Source: Bacteroidota bacterium (GTDB taxonomy: Bacteria; Bacteroidota; Bacteroidia; Sphingobacteriales; Sphingobacteriaceae). From it: a stretch of 55,723 nucleotides of DNA. Every line of letters begins with the position of its first letter. Position 1 is the first letter of the stretch. The stretch is taken from NCBI GenBank assembly GCA_013288235.1, contig JABDCF010000013.1:1-55723 (forward strand), read 5' to 3'. This document shows, piece by piece, positions 49,603-55,723 of the stretch. A program made the translations under genes and the position numbers. The notes below the pieces were generated by a model. The model did not search any database. It saw only the letters and a list, made by a program, of their open reading frames with translations, and was not told where the DNA came from.

Positions 49603-50073
49603 ATGGATAGCATCTCAAAAAAACTTAAATGGCAAACTGTTAAATGGGCTGTATTACTGGCTTGTTTTGTCATTACATTAAAAACTTACGCCCAACCAGC
49701 TATTGATATTGATCCAAAGGCAAAAGCAATCTTAACTGCTATGGATAATTCGACAGAGGAATGGAACAAAGGGCACCTGGATGCTTTTATGGAAATGTAT
49801 TACCCAACAGCAACCATGATGATGCCAACTGGGCCTGTGGGATTGGATGCCATTAGGTCATTATATCAAACCAAATATTTTAACGGTGGCATGCCCAAAC
49901 AGAATTTACGCTATTCGGATATGGACGTGCGTTTTTTGGGAAAAGGTTACGCTTTATTAACAGGGGCTTTCACTTTGTATGGAAATAATTTGCCCGAGCG
50001 TTCGGGCCGGTACTCATTGGTAATGATCAATACCAAACATGGGTGGAAAATATTGCATGATCATTCGGGTTGA
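49603..50073 (+). CDS. Secreted DUF4440/SnoaL-like (NTF2 fold) protein
   Basis: 156 residues. An N-terminal hydrophobic segment (VKWAVLLACFVITLKTYA) gives a signal peptide ending near TYAQ. The mature part is an NTF2-like cone: AILTAMDNSTEEWNKGHLDA FMEMYYPTATMMMPTGPVGL, DVRFLGKGYALLTGAFTL, RSGRYSLVMINTKHGWKILH DHSG. This is the DUF4440 pattern. Such domains bind small ligands or act as simple isomerases; the specific role is unknown. Stand-alone; a hairpin that could terminate it follows at 50094-50110. Confidence 0.87.
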   Translation: MDSISKKLKWQTVKWAVLLACFVITLKTYAQPAIDIDPKAKAILTAMDNSTEEWNKGHLDAFMEMYYPTATMMMPTGPVGLDAIRSLYQTKYFNGGMPKQNLRYSDMDVRFLGKGYALLTGAFTLYGNNLPERSGRYSLVMINTKHGWKILHDHSG

Positions 50074-50089
50074 TCTTTGAAGAAAAGAT

Positions 50090-50320
50090 TTATGAAGCTT
50101 GAGAAACTTCGTAGGTCTGATTGTTTTCCTCGTTCAATTTTTCCTTTTTTTTCCTGGCGTATAATAAATACATCACGATAGAAACATTTAAAATTATGCA
50201 TGCAAGCCGCACTATTTGCCAATGCGTTGGGCTTTGATTTAAAGAGAGGTTAATACCAATTTCAACAAATATTAATATTGAAGTAAAATAACTCCAGAAT
50301 ACCTTATCTTCCTTTTCCAT
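50090..50320 (-). CDS. Small two-helix membrane protein, hypothetical
   Basis: 76 residues with two hydrophobic helices (FWSYFTSILIFVEIGINLSL and IVRLACIILNVSIVMYLLYA) and a charged tail (RKKKEKLNEENNQTYEV). No family recognised. Its last codons overlap the hairpin GAAGCTTGAGAAACTTC, which also fits the end of the gene on the other strand, so the annotated end may be unreliable. Plausible but weakly supported. Confidence 0.5.
   Translation of the reverse strand: MEKEDKVFWSYFTSILIFVEIGINLSLNQSPTHWQIVRLACIILNVSIVMYLLYARKKKEKLNEENNQTYEVSQAS
50094..50118. terminator. Small hairpin between convergent genes (AAACTTCGTAGGTCT)
   Basis: GAAGCTT / AAACTTC form a 7-bp stem with one mismatch. The sequence continuing GTAGGTCTGA matches half of the palindrome at 25491-25523, so it is a degenerate copy of that element. 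Confidence 0.45.
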
Positions 50321-50343
50321 GTTTAATTTAAACTAATAGTTGT

Positions 50344-50835
50344 TTACTCTAACCCTAAATATTCTTTCTGTTTTATCTCCACCAAACCCGATGTTTGATC
50401 TCGCCGCAGGTAAATGCTCACCTGGTAAAAATTATTATCGTACAAATAAATATTGTTGCTGGCATCAACGCCCCGGAATTTTAGCTCAAGCCCATATCTT
50501 TTGGCCTGGCCTATCATGTTAATAATAAACTGCGAATCGGTTGAGGTGTAGTCAACAGTGCGTAATACGGTGCCGTTATAAAGTTTTGAATAAGCGCCTA
50601 CGATAATTTTTTCGGTATTTGGCTTTGCCGTGATGTTTTTAAAATATTCCAGTTCCTGGCCGTTAACATCTTCGGTATAATCCTGGTTAAATTTATTTCC
50701 CTGCAGCAAGGTGTTATAAACCTCGCCATTAGTAAGGTTGGTGAAATAAATAAGGTCGCTAAACTTTATGCTTTGCGCCTGTGTTACGAGGCCGCCGCAA
50801 AGCATTATGAGCAAAAGGATAAGGTATTTTTTCAT
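50344..50835 (-). CDS. Secreted hypothetical protein
   Basis: 163 residues with a signal peptide (LILLLIMLCGGLVTQAQ). The mature part (FSDLIYFTNLTNGEVYNTLL, GQELEYFKNI, IIVGAYSKLYNGTVLRTVDY, ASNNIYLYDNNFYQVSIYLR) is mixed alpha/beta with no motif I recognise. It has its own promoter, with the -33 and -7 boxes lying over the end of the acylase gene upstream. Probably periplasmic. Confidence 0.75.
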   Translation of the reverse strand: MKKYLILLLIMLCGGLVTQAQSIKFSDLIYFTNLTNGEVYNTLLQGNKFNQDYTEDVNGQELEYFKNITAKPNTEKIIVGAYSKLYNGTVLRTVDYTSTDSQFIINMIGQAKRYGLELKFRGVDASNNIYLYDNNFYQVSIYLRRDQTSGLVEIKQKEYLGLE

Positions 50836-50855
50836 TTTGAACGTAAATGGTTCTT

Positions 50856-50884
50856 CAAATATACTTTTTTAATACTTAACTCAA
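50856..50884 (-). promoter_or_regulatory. Promoter of the secreted hypothetical gene
   Basis: On the minus strand TTG (50882-50884) is followed after 18 bases by TATATTTG (50856-50863), both fitting the Bacteroidota consensus. The ATG is 20 bases further on. The -33 element overlaps the acylase stop codon. Confidence 0.6.
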
Positions 50885-53055
50885 TTACCCGGATGATAGG
50901 TTTTTTCGGCATGCTTCAACACATCCGCCTTATAAAACAAAACATCCTTAAACTTACCGTCAATATACATGCCAGCCTGGTCGGTATAGTGATTTGAAGC
51001 AGGATCGAAAGATTCGCCGCCTGTTTCAACCGTTTTTGCCTTAATACGGGTACCAAATTCCACAGCTGCTATGAAACTGTTGCCCGAATATCCATAGCGT
51101 TTTTTTGTATTTATGGGGCGGCTTACAAACGATGGCAACTGCCCGAACAATGACGAAGTTTGCCCAACCGGAATACTTGGATCATTATCATTAAACGTTA
51201 TTCCATCTGCCGGGCGCTGGTAACGGTTAATATCGCCCCATTGAAGTTTCCATGTCCCGTATTGTTTTTTTAGAAAGTTTAATGAGCTGTTAAGCGAATC
51301 CAGCAGCTGTTTGTTACTGATAGTTTGCAGCATTGCGTGTGTGCGGGTGGTTTGATAGACACTTGCTTCTGAAGTTTTTACAGGCGGGATAACCCGCATT
51401 ATTAATGTGCCCCAGTTGACGGCAAGCGTTGTTGCGATGGAATTGGCTTCCGAACGTTTGTCCCATTGTTTTAAAATTTGGATGGGTTCGGCAAGCGTTT
51501 GTTTTAATGAATCGGGCGCGGTATCATAAGCTTTGAAGAGCGGCGGCAGCAGATCGTCAAAAGCAGTTAGGTAATGATCGTAGCCTTTAGCAATCAAACC
51601 ATCAAGCGTTATGTTTTTGGCGTTGCTTAAAAGTTTTATGGCATTAACTGCCCGGTAGTTTTGGCCATCGGGCGCCATGTAGACAGGATATTTTGTTTTA
51701 TCAGGACTGCTTTGGCCTGACGAGACATATGGCGTTGAATTACAATTTTGTATCCAGCCGGTAGCTGGGTTGTAAACGTGTACAATTTCATCTAATGTGT
51801 GCACCCCCTGCCATTCGGTAGCGGGGGTGGTACCATCAACAGGTAGTGTCCAGTCAAGTTTTTGGTCGCGTTTTGGCATAAAATTGCCGTACCAAAAGGC
51901 GATGTTGCCCTGGTCATCGGCGTAAACGGTATTGTTGGTAGCATTGCTGAGCAACCCCATTGCCTTTTTATATTCGGCGAAGGTTTTGGCTTTGGTGATG
52001 AGCCACGATTCAAGCAAGGCATTGTACGAGCGGTTGTTGGCTTTTAACGCCAGCCATTTACCATCCCTGCTGCCAAGCACCGGCCCATGATGGGTGTAAT
52101 AACCCGTAATTGTTTTTTGGTCGAAATGATCGCCATTTTTAACTTTTAATACCAATTTACGGGTGGTAACAGGTTTTAGGGCGCCGTTATATTCATAGAA
52201 CCATTGGTCATCCTTTTTGCTTACTTTTTCGGCATACAGGTCGCCAACATCGGCATTGCTGCTGGTATGCATCCAGCCGCAGTGTTGGTTAAAACCCTGG
52301 TAAACAAAAAACTGCCCCCAGGTAACAGCGCCATAAACATCAAGCCCTTCATCGCTCACCATTTGTACCTCGCCGCGAAAATAAAACGGCACATGAGGGT
52401 TAATGTACAGCAAAGCATGCCCGGAGGCTGACCTTGACGGCGCTATTGCAAAGCCATTTGACCCAATTTCCCTTTCTTCCAAATCCGGCTTATTAATTGC
52501 CCCTAATTTTTCACTCCCGCCGCTATAAAAGTCGTGTGTTTCGCTCAAATTTATGCCGCCGGTAACAGTTGCCGAAACACTTCCATCGGTAAACATAAGC
52601 GCGTACCATGGCTCAAAGTGTTGAAATACAGTAGGTTTAACGTCAGGATGTGTGTATAGAAAATAGTTCACACCGTCAGCAAAAGCATCCATTAATTTCC
52701 TAAACCAGGGGGCACTTGCCTTGTAATCTTTAATGGCATCAGCAGTATCTGCAATTAATTGCAGCTGCACATCCGTGTACAAATTTTTCCCGCCATCAAC
52801 TTCCGACTGCCGGCCAAGCTGGTATAAATAGTTTTGTTCAATACCTTTAAAATTATCTTCGCATTCAGCGTACATCAAACCGAAAACGGCCTCAGCATCT
52901 GTTTTGCCATAAATATGCGGAACGCCCCAATTATCGCGGATGATGGTTACAGCCTTTGCTTCCTGTCTAAACCTTTTAATATCGCTTTCAGTACGCTTTT
53001 GGGCCGCCACAATAAAAGGGGAAAGAAAAAATACAAAAAATAACAGTTTTGTCAT
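50881..53055 (-). CDS. Penicillin-acylase-family N-terminal-nucleophile hydrolase
   Basis: 724 residues from the ATG at 53055, chosen because it gives a signal peptide (LLFFVFFLSPFIVAAQ); upstream in-frame codons do not. The alpha part starts VTIIRDNWGVPHIYGKTDAE; the autoproteolytic site is EREIG-SNGFAIAPSRSASG, with the nucleophile Ser near residue 199. The beta part has INPHVPFYFRGEVQM and GWMHTSSNADVGDLY. Precursors of this family self-cleave into alpha and beta chains and hydrolyse amides such as penicillins, acyl-homoserine lactones or N-acyl amino acids. Substrate unknown; periplasmic. A quorum-quenching role is possible but unproven. Confidence 0.9.
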   Translation of the reverse strand: MTKLLFFVFFLSPFIVAAQKRTESDIKRFRQEAKAVTIIRDNWGVPHIYGKTDAEAVFGLMYAECEDNFKGIEQNYLYQLGRQSEVDGGKNLYTDVQLQLIADTADAIKDYKASAPWFRKLMDAFADGVNYFLYTHPDVKPTVFQHFEPWYALMFTDGSVSATVTGGINLSETHDFYSGGSEKLGAINKPDLEEREIGSNGFAIAPSRSASGHALLYINPHVPFYFRGEVQMVSDEGLDVYGAVTWGQFFVYQGFNQHCGWMHTSSNADVGDLYAEKVSKKDDQWFYEYNGALKPVTTRKLVLKVKNGDHFDQKTITGYYTHHGPVLGSRDGKWLALKANNRSYNALLESWLITKAKTFAEYKKAMGLLSNATNNTVYADDQGNIAFWYGNFMPKRDQKLDWTLPVDGTTPATEWQGVHTLDEIVHVYNPATGWIQNCNSTPYVSSGQSSPDKTKYPVYMAPDGQNYRAVNAIKLLSNAKNITLDGLIAKGYDHYLTAFDDLLPPLFKAYDTAPDSLKQTLAEPIQILKQWDKRSEANSIATTLAVNWGTLIMRVIPPVKTSEASVYQTTRTHAMLQTISNKQLLDSLNSSLNFLKKQYGTWKLQWGDINRYQRPADGITFNDNDPSIPVGQTSSLFGQLPSFVSRPINTKKRYGYSGNSFIAAVEFGTRIKAKTVETGGESFDPASNHYTDQAGMYIDGKFKDVLFYKADVLKHAEKTYHPGN

Positions 53056-53217
53056 CGTAACGATAGTTTTACTAAACAATTCAAAATGAAAGCTGCCTGT
53101 TGATGCCATTTTTTTAAATTAATGTTACTTTTACAGTTTTAAAGATAATATTATTAATTAGTTGCCGTTTCAATCAGGTGACGCTTAAATATAGCTGAAA
53201 TTGAATTGATTAGGTAT

Positions 53218-53393
53218 TATTTTTGCAGTAATCAAAAAATGAAATTTTAATTTATTGATCACAAAGATCGGTAAAATCTAAATAAAGAGCTTGGATAGAT
53301 CATTAAACATGTTATCTGAGATTTAGTTGATCAGCATTGTTTGATTATGATGTTGTGTGCGTTCCGGGGTGAGATACGGAACGCATTTTTTTT
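53218..53393 (+). ncRNA. Candidate ~160-nt small RNA
   Basis: Starts from an exact -7 box (TATTTTTG, 53218-53225), with a weak CTG 20 bases upstream, and ends at a strong intrinsic terminator. The body contains repeated GATC/TGATC stretches (GATCACAAAGATC) that may form an internal hairpin. No open frame of note. It could instead be an attenuated leader of the gene at 53508. Confidence 0.4.
53357..53393 (+). terminator. Strong intrinsic terminator without an upstream gene
   Basis: TGCGTTCC and GGAACGCA pair around a 12-base loop and are followed by eight T. It points rightward; the nearest upstream gene on the plus strand is 3 kb away. Confidence 0.8.
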
Positions 53394-53507
53394 GCCCGGT
53401 AACGTTCCCGATTTTGCTTTTATAAAACACAATTATACTTTTTCCTTTTAATAGTAATCCAAAACAATTTGTGGTATATTTTATTATCATATAAATAAAT
53501 CACAGTT

Positions 53508-54029
53508 ATGAAATACGCATATATTTTTGGCTCAAACGCTTTTGTTGTCCCCAGCAAGGTTGTTACCTATGCCGATAATGAAGAAGACAAAGAATTTTTA
53601 AGGATCAACGCCATTTATCACGATCTGCCACCGGCCGCAGGGCAATCACACCTTGATATTGATATTAATATTAAAGATACCGATGGGACGCCCATATTGA
53701 TGCTGGCTAACCTTACCTTAAATTCAGCGCCATATAGCGTTAAAAAGGAGCGCGACAGCATAGAGATTTTAAGGGGCGATGGCTCATTGATTATTCACGT
53801 ACACCAACTTGATGATGAATCGGCAATGGGCCTTGAACATAATATTACCGCCGAGTTTGAAGTAAACATGCCTATTGTTGTCATCCGTATTAATGGCGAT
53901 TTTATGCTTGGCAACCTTCATATCAGCGCCGAAAACGAAAAACTGTTTATTAACGGCAACGGTTATGGTAACTCGGTATTGGCCGGTAGCAATCAATTGA
54001 AGTTTACAGCGGATGGGGTGGTGTTGTAG
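53508..54029 (+). CDS. Hypothetical cytosolic beta-rich protein
   Basis: 173 residues without signal peptide or membrane segment. Alternating short strands (YAYIFGSNAFVVPSKVVTYA, HLDIDINIKDTDGTPILMLA, SIEILRGDGSLIIHVHQLDD, NMPIVVIRINGDFMLGNLHI, LFINGNGYGNSVLAGSNQL) suggest a beta-sandwich or beta-helix-like fold. No family is recognised. It is a single gene facing the DUF3810 gene, with degenerate repeats between. Confidence 0.72.
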   Translation: MKYAYIFGSNAFVVPSKVVTYADNEEDKEFLRINAIYHDLPPAAGQSHLDIDINIKDTDGTPILMLANLTLNSAPYSVKKERDSIEILRGDGSLIIHVHQLDDESAMGLEHNITAEFEVNMPIVVIRINGDFMLGNLHISAENEKLFINGNGYGNSVLAGSNQLKFTADGVVL

Positions 54030-54129
54030 AGCGAGTTTGCAGTTTTGAGTTTCCAGTTGGCGGTTTGGGAGAATTAAACATTCCGAAATCGAAATTCTCC
54101 GAAGGAGTCCTTTGTACCGAAATCCGAAA

Positions 54130-55221
54130 TTACTCATGAACTTTCTTTCCGTACATGGCCATTACCAGCAGCACCATCCGGTTATACGTATCAAGCCCCT
54201 GGGGCTGGTTATTTACTTTCAGGAACCTGTCGTAAAAAAGACTGCTAAATATATCTGCTTTGCCCTGGTAGGCGAGCCAGTATTTACGTTCGGCCTTAAA
54301 ATCATTATGCACTGCGGTAGATATTCGTGGCTTTAACTGGTTGTTTGCCGAACTATCACGGTAACGCAATGCGTGCATAAATTCATCCACAGCAAGGTAA
54401 TAGGCCGAATAACGCAGTAAACGGTCTTTCGAACCTATCCCAGCAAGGAAACCAACAAAATTTGCTTCATCCTCGGGGCCATAACCCATCTGGTGCGACA
54501 TCTCGTGACACGCAGTAACAGGTCTGTCGAACACCGGCATTTCATAATTCATTTGCGCTTCGCCAGTAAACGGGTTATAATAGCCTGACGTGCCCATGTA
54601 GTTGATTATGGGCGTTAATATCGAGGATTTTATACCCGGATAATAAGTACGAAAATTTACCGAATCTGCGGATAATTTGCTAACCGCCTGTATAGCCGTT
54701 TTATAAATAATATTGTTGCTTTGCGACAGGTCGGTGAGGGTTACCCGGGCGCGGCAGGCATTGGCGCTATCTATCAGCATAGTGGTAACGGCTTTTAGGT
54801 CGGCCGTGGTATAATTTGTGTCGCGCAGGTTAAGGCGCTCACCTGCTGATGGCCTGAAATAATTCATCCCCCAAAAGAGATAAAATATCAGTATCCCCGT
54901 TTGCACACCAATTAATATACCCATAAGAAAAACGCCGACTTCTTTAAATTGCTTTTTGAAAGCCAGTTTGCTAAGCTTGAACAAGGCATAAACCAGGTAT
55001 GCAATAACACCAATATAAATCACATCGCCCACGCTAAAAGGGAACAGGTTGAAAACGGGATGAAGTATATGGCAGATAAACGGATACAAGCCTTCGGAAT
55101 AATAACGTTCAATAAACAGCGGGTGATCAGCAAGCGCCATCAGCAAAAAAATGGCAATAGCCAGGGCAAGGATCGTGATTGCCCGTGTTTTTACTTTTTT
55201 GCTGATATTGACGTTGAACAT
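54130..55221 (-). CDS. DUF3810 membrane protein with HExxH metalloprotease motif
   Basis: 363 residues from the ATG at 55221; a TTG twelve codons upstream is in frame but less likely. Three membrane helices lie in the first ~125 residues (TRAITILALAIAIFLLMALA, SVGDVIYIGVIAYLVYALF, VFLMGILIGVQTGILIFYLF). The large domain after FWGMNYFRPSAGE contains HEMSHQMGYGPEDEANF, with His239-Glu240-x-x-His243 and a following Glu as zinc ligands, typical of DUF3810. A membrane-bound zinc peptidase is expected; the substrate is unknown. Solitary and convergent with the gene at 53508. Confidence 0.88.
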   Translation of the reverse strand: MFNVNISKKVKTRAITILALAIAIFLLMALADHPLFIERYYSEGLYPFICHILHPVFNLFPFSVGDVIYIGVIAYLVYALFKLSKLAFKKQFKEVGVFLMGILIGVQTGILIFYLFWGMNYFRPSAGERLNLRDTNYTTADLKAVTTMLIDSANACRARVTLTDLSQSNNIIYKTAIQAVSKLSADSVNFRTYYPGIKSSILTPIINYMGTSGYYNPFTGEAQMNYEMPVFDRPVTACHEMSHQMGYGPEDEANFVGFLAGIGSKDRLLRYSAYYLAVDEFMHALRYRDSSANNQLKPRISTAVHNDFKAERKYWLAYQGKADIFSSLFYDRFLKVNNQPQGLDTYNRMVLLVMAMYGKKVHE

Positions 55222-55300
55222 TTGGTGGTAAATATAACGCTTAATGAAACTGCGCAAAATAATGGTTTATTGTGCGGATTTGGTAGAAGCGCAAAATCAT

Positions 55301-55332
55301 AACCCCAGCGGGGTTAAACGTCGGTAGAAAAA
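55301..55332 (+). repeat. Hairpin-plus-tag repeat, copy D
   Basis: TAACCCCAGCGGGGTTA followed by AACGTCGGTAGAAAAAAG, the same design as copy A at 17255. Its inverted partner lies at 55428-55460. Confidence 0.6.
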
Positions 55333-55427
55333 AGAAATACATAGAAGGTGCGTGCCGTACGGAACCTGGCGTTGTTGCAGTGCGGCCATGTTGCGTACCT
55401 GACGGCACACTCAACGTTCCTTAATTG

Positions 55428-55460
55428 AATTTTTTACCGACCTTATGCGCCTACAGCGCA
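55428..55460 (-). repeat. Hairpin-plus-tag repeat, copy E (inverted)
   Basis: On the minus strand ATGCGCTGTAGGCGCAT is followed by AAGGTCGGTAAAAAA. With copy D it forms an inverted pair about 100 bases apart. Confidence 0.6.
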
Positions 55461-55555
55461 TTTAAAAACCCAAGTAAACGAAATTGATGAAGAGATAAAA
55501 GACGGGCATTACAAAACCATTCATTATCCTACTTTTATTTTCAAACAATTTTATA

Positions 55556-55563
55556 TATTTTTG
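55556..55563 (+). promoter_or_regulatory. -7 box (TATTTTTG) of the MFS gene
   Basis: An exact TAnnTTTG 46 bases before the ATG at 55610, with T-rich sequence (CTTTTA) at the -33 position. Confidence 0.5.
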
Positions 55564-55574
55564 TGTAAATCAAA

Positions 55575-55597
55575 CTTAGTGTAATAAATACACTAAG
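55575..55597. promoter_or_regulatory. Operator-like palindrome CTTAGTGTA-N5-TACACTAAG
   Basis: A perfect 9+9 inverted repeat with a 5-base centre between the -7 box and the MFS start codon, placed as a repressor site over the initially transcribed region. The wording resembles sites of ROK-type sugar repressors, but the regulator is not in the window. Confidence 0.6.
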
Positions 55598-55609
55598 AAA
55601 TAAAATTTA

Positions 55610-55723
55610 ATGGACGCCAGTATAAAGCAAATCACCATCCCCAAAACAGTGCTCCGAATAGCCGTCGGCGCTATGTTTTTTTTGGCTGGATTGTGCTTTG
55701 CCAGCTGGACATCCCGTATCGTG
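55610..55723 (+). CDS. MFS transporter, N-terminal fragment (cut by window)
   Basis: The first 38 residues are visible. After a short charged start (ASIKQITIPKTVLRI) comes the first membrane helix, VGAMFFLAGLCFASWTSRI, in the style of YbjJ/fucose-permease-like MFS proteins (FF..G..fAsW.sRi). The frame runs off the window end. The ATG follows the palindromic operator by 12 bases, so a sugar-responsive transporter is a fair guess. Confidence 0.6.
   Translation, partial: MDASIKQITIPKTVLRIAVGAMFFLAGLCFASWTSRIV

Larger units (their letters stand above)
53056..53507. other. 452-bp intergenic region with promoter and orphan terminator
   Basis: Between divergent genes. It holds a rightward -7 box (53218-53225) and a strong rightward terminator (53357-53393) with no reading frame between them, then an A/T-rich stretch before the gene at 53508. 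Confidence 0.65.
55222..55609. other. 388-bp intergenic region with REP-like repeats and a transporter promoter
   Basis: Holds a hairpin-tag pair (55301-55332 and 55428-55460), a GTGCCGTACGG / GTGCCGTCAGG imperfect palindrome between them, then the promoter and operator of the MFS gene. A short open stretch at ~55470-55582 has no start I can defend. Confidence 0.55.

Noticed and set aside
55470..55582. Open stretch with residues VNEIDEEIKDGHYKTIHYP
   Set aside because: No defensible start or known family, and it runs through the transporter promoter and operator; could be a gene relic but unsupported.
1..55723. tRNA, rRNA or prophage genes
   Set aside because: None recognised on either strand while reading the intergenic regions; no integrase or phage structural genes.

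Overview
The window reads as a chromosomal segment of a Bacteroidota bacterium of the Sphingobacteriaceae, most like Mucilaginibacter or Pedobacter. The reasons are the gene content (TonB-dependent receptor with a carboxypeptidase-regulatory N-terminus, DUF2911, DUF3179, DUF3810 and DUF5074-like families, GH127 and GH27 enzymes), promoters with the Bacteroidota -7 element TAnnTTTG, almost no Shine-Dalgarno signals, and many palindromic intergenic repeats. No tRNA, rRNA, CRISPR array or prophage was seen. Both ends cut genes: the first gene lacks its 5' part and an MFS transporter begins at the right end.

Layout. 0-14.4 kb: five tandem paralogues of a secreted protein that joins alpha-2-macroglobulin-type (MG2) domains to a TonB-plug-like domain without a beta-barrel; a chromate transporter (chrA) sits between copies one and two. 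14.4-25.5 kb: a frameshifted ArnT-like glycosyltransferase, a DUF2911 protein, an IS200-type transposase remnant with hairpin-tag repeats, a FrnE/DsbA-like protein, an S41 peptidase, a catalytic/non-catalytic M16 peptidase pair, an AhpD-like protein and a DUF3179 protein. 25.5-34 kb: small secreted proteins, a beta-propeller lipoprotein, a probable metal-uptake operon (Cys-motif protein, ZnuD-like receptor, SCO1) and four tandem copies of a ~120-residue secreted protein. 34.1-37.9 kb: a compact operon of two P-loop NTPases and an XRE regulator, whose promoter carries four copies of one palindrome.

38-46.3 kb: GH127 beta-L-arabinofuranosidase and GH27 alpha-galactosidase, followed by three hydroxyproline-catabolism enzymes (DHDPS-family deaminase, alpha-ketoglutaric semialdehyde dehydrogenase, 4-hydroxyproline epimerase). 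Together these suggest use of plant hydroxyproline-rich glycoproteins (extensins), in which Hyp carries beta-L-arabinofuranosides and Ser carries alpha-galactose. 46.4-55.7 kb: an ECF sigma factor with a His-rich membrane partner, an HMA-like small protein, a polytopic membrane protein, TfoX-N and DUF4440 proteins, a penicillin-acylase-family hydrolase, a DUF3810 metalloprotease-like membrane protein and the MFS start.

Three things stand out: the MG2-plug paralogue array, the NTPase-NTPase-XRE operon with its operator array, and the extensin/hydroxyproline locus. In addition, nearly every intergenic gap from 42 to 50 kb holds a palindromic repeat, from several distinct families, and two orphan promoter/terminator arrangements may mark small RNAs.
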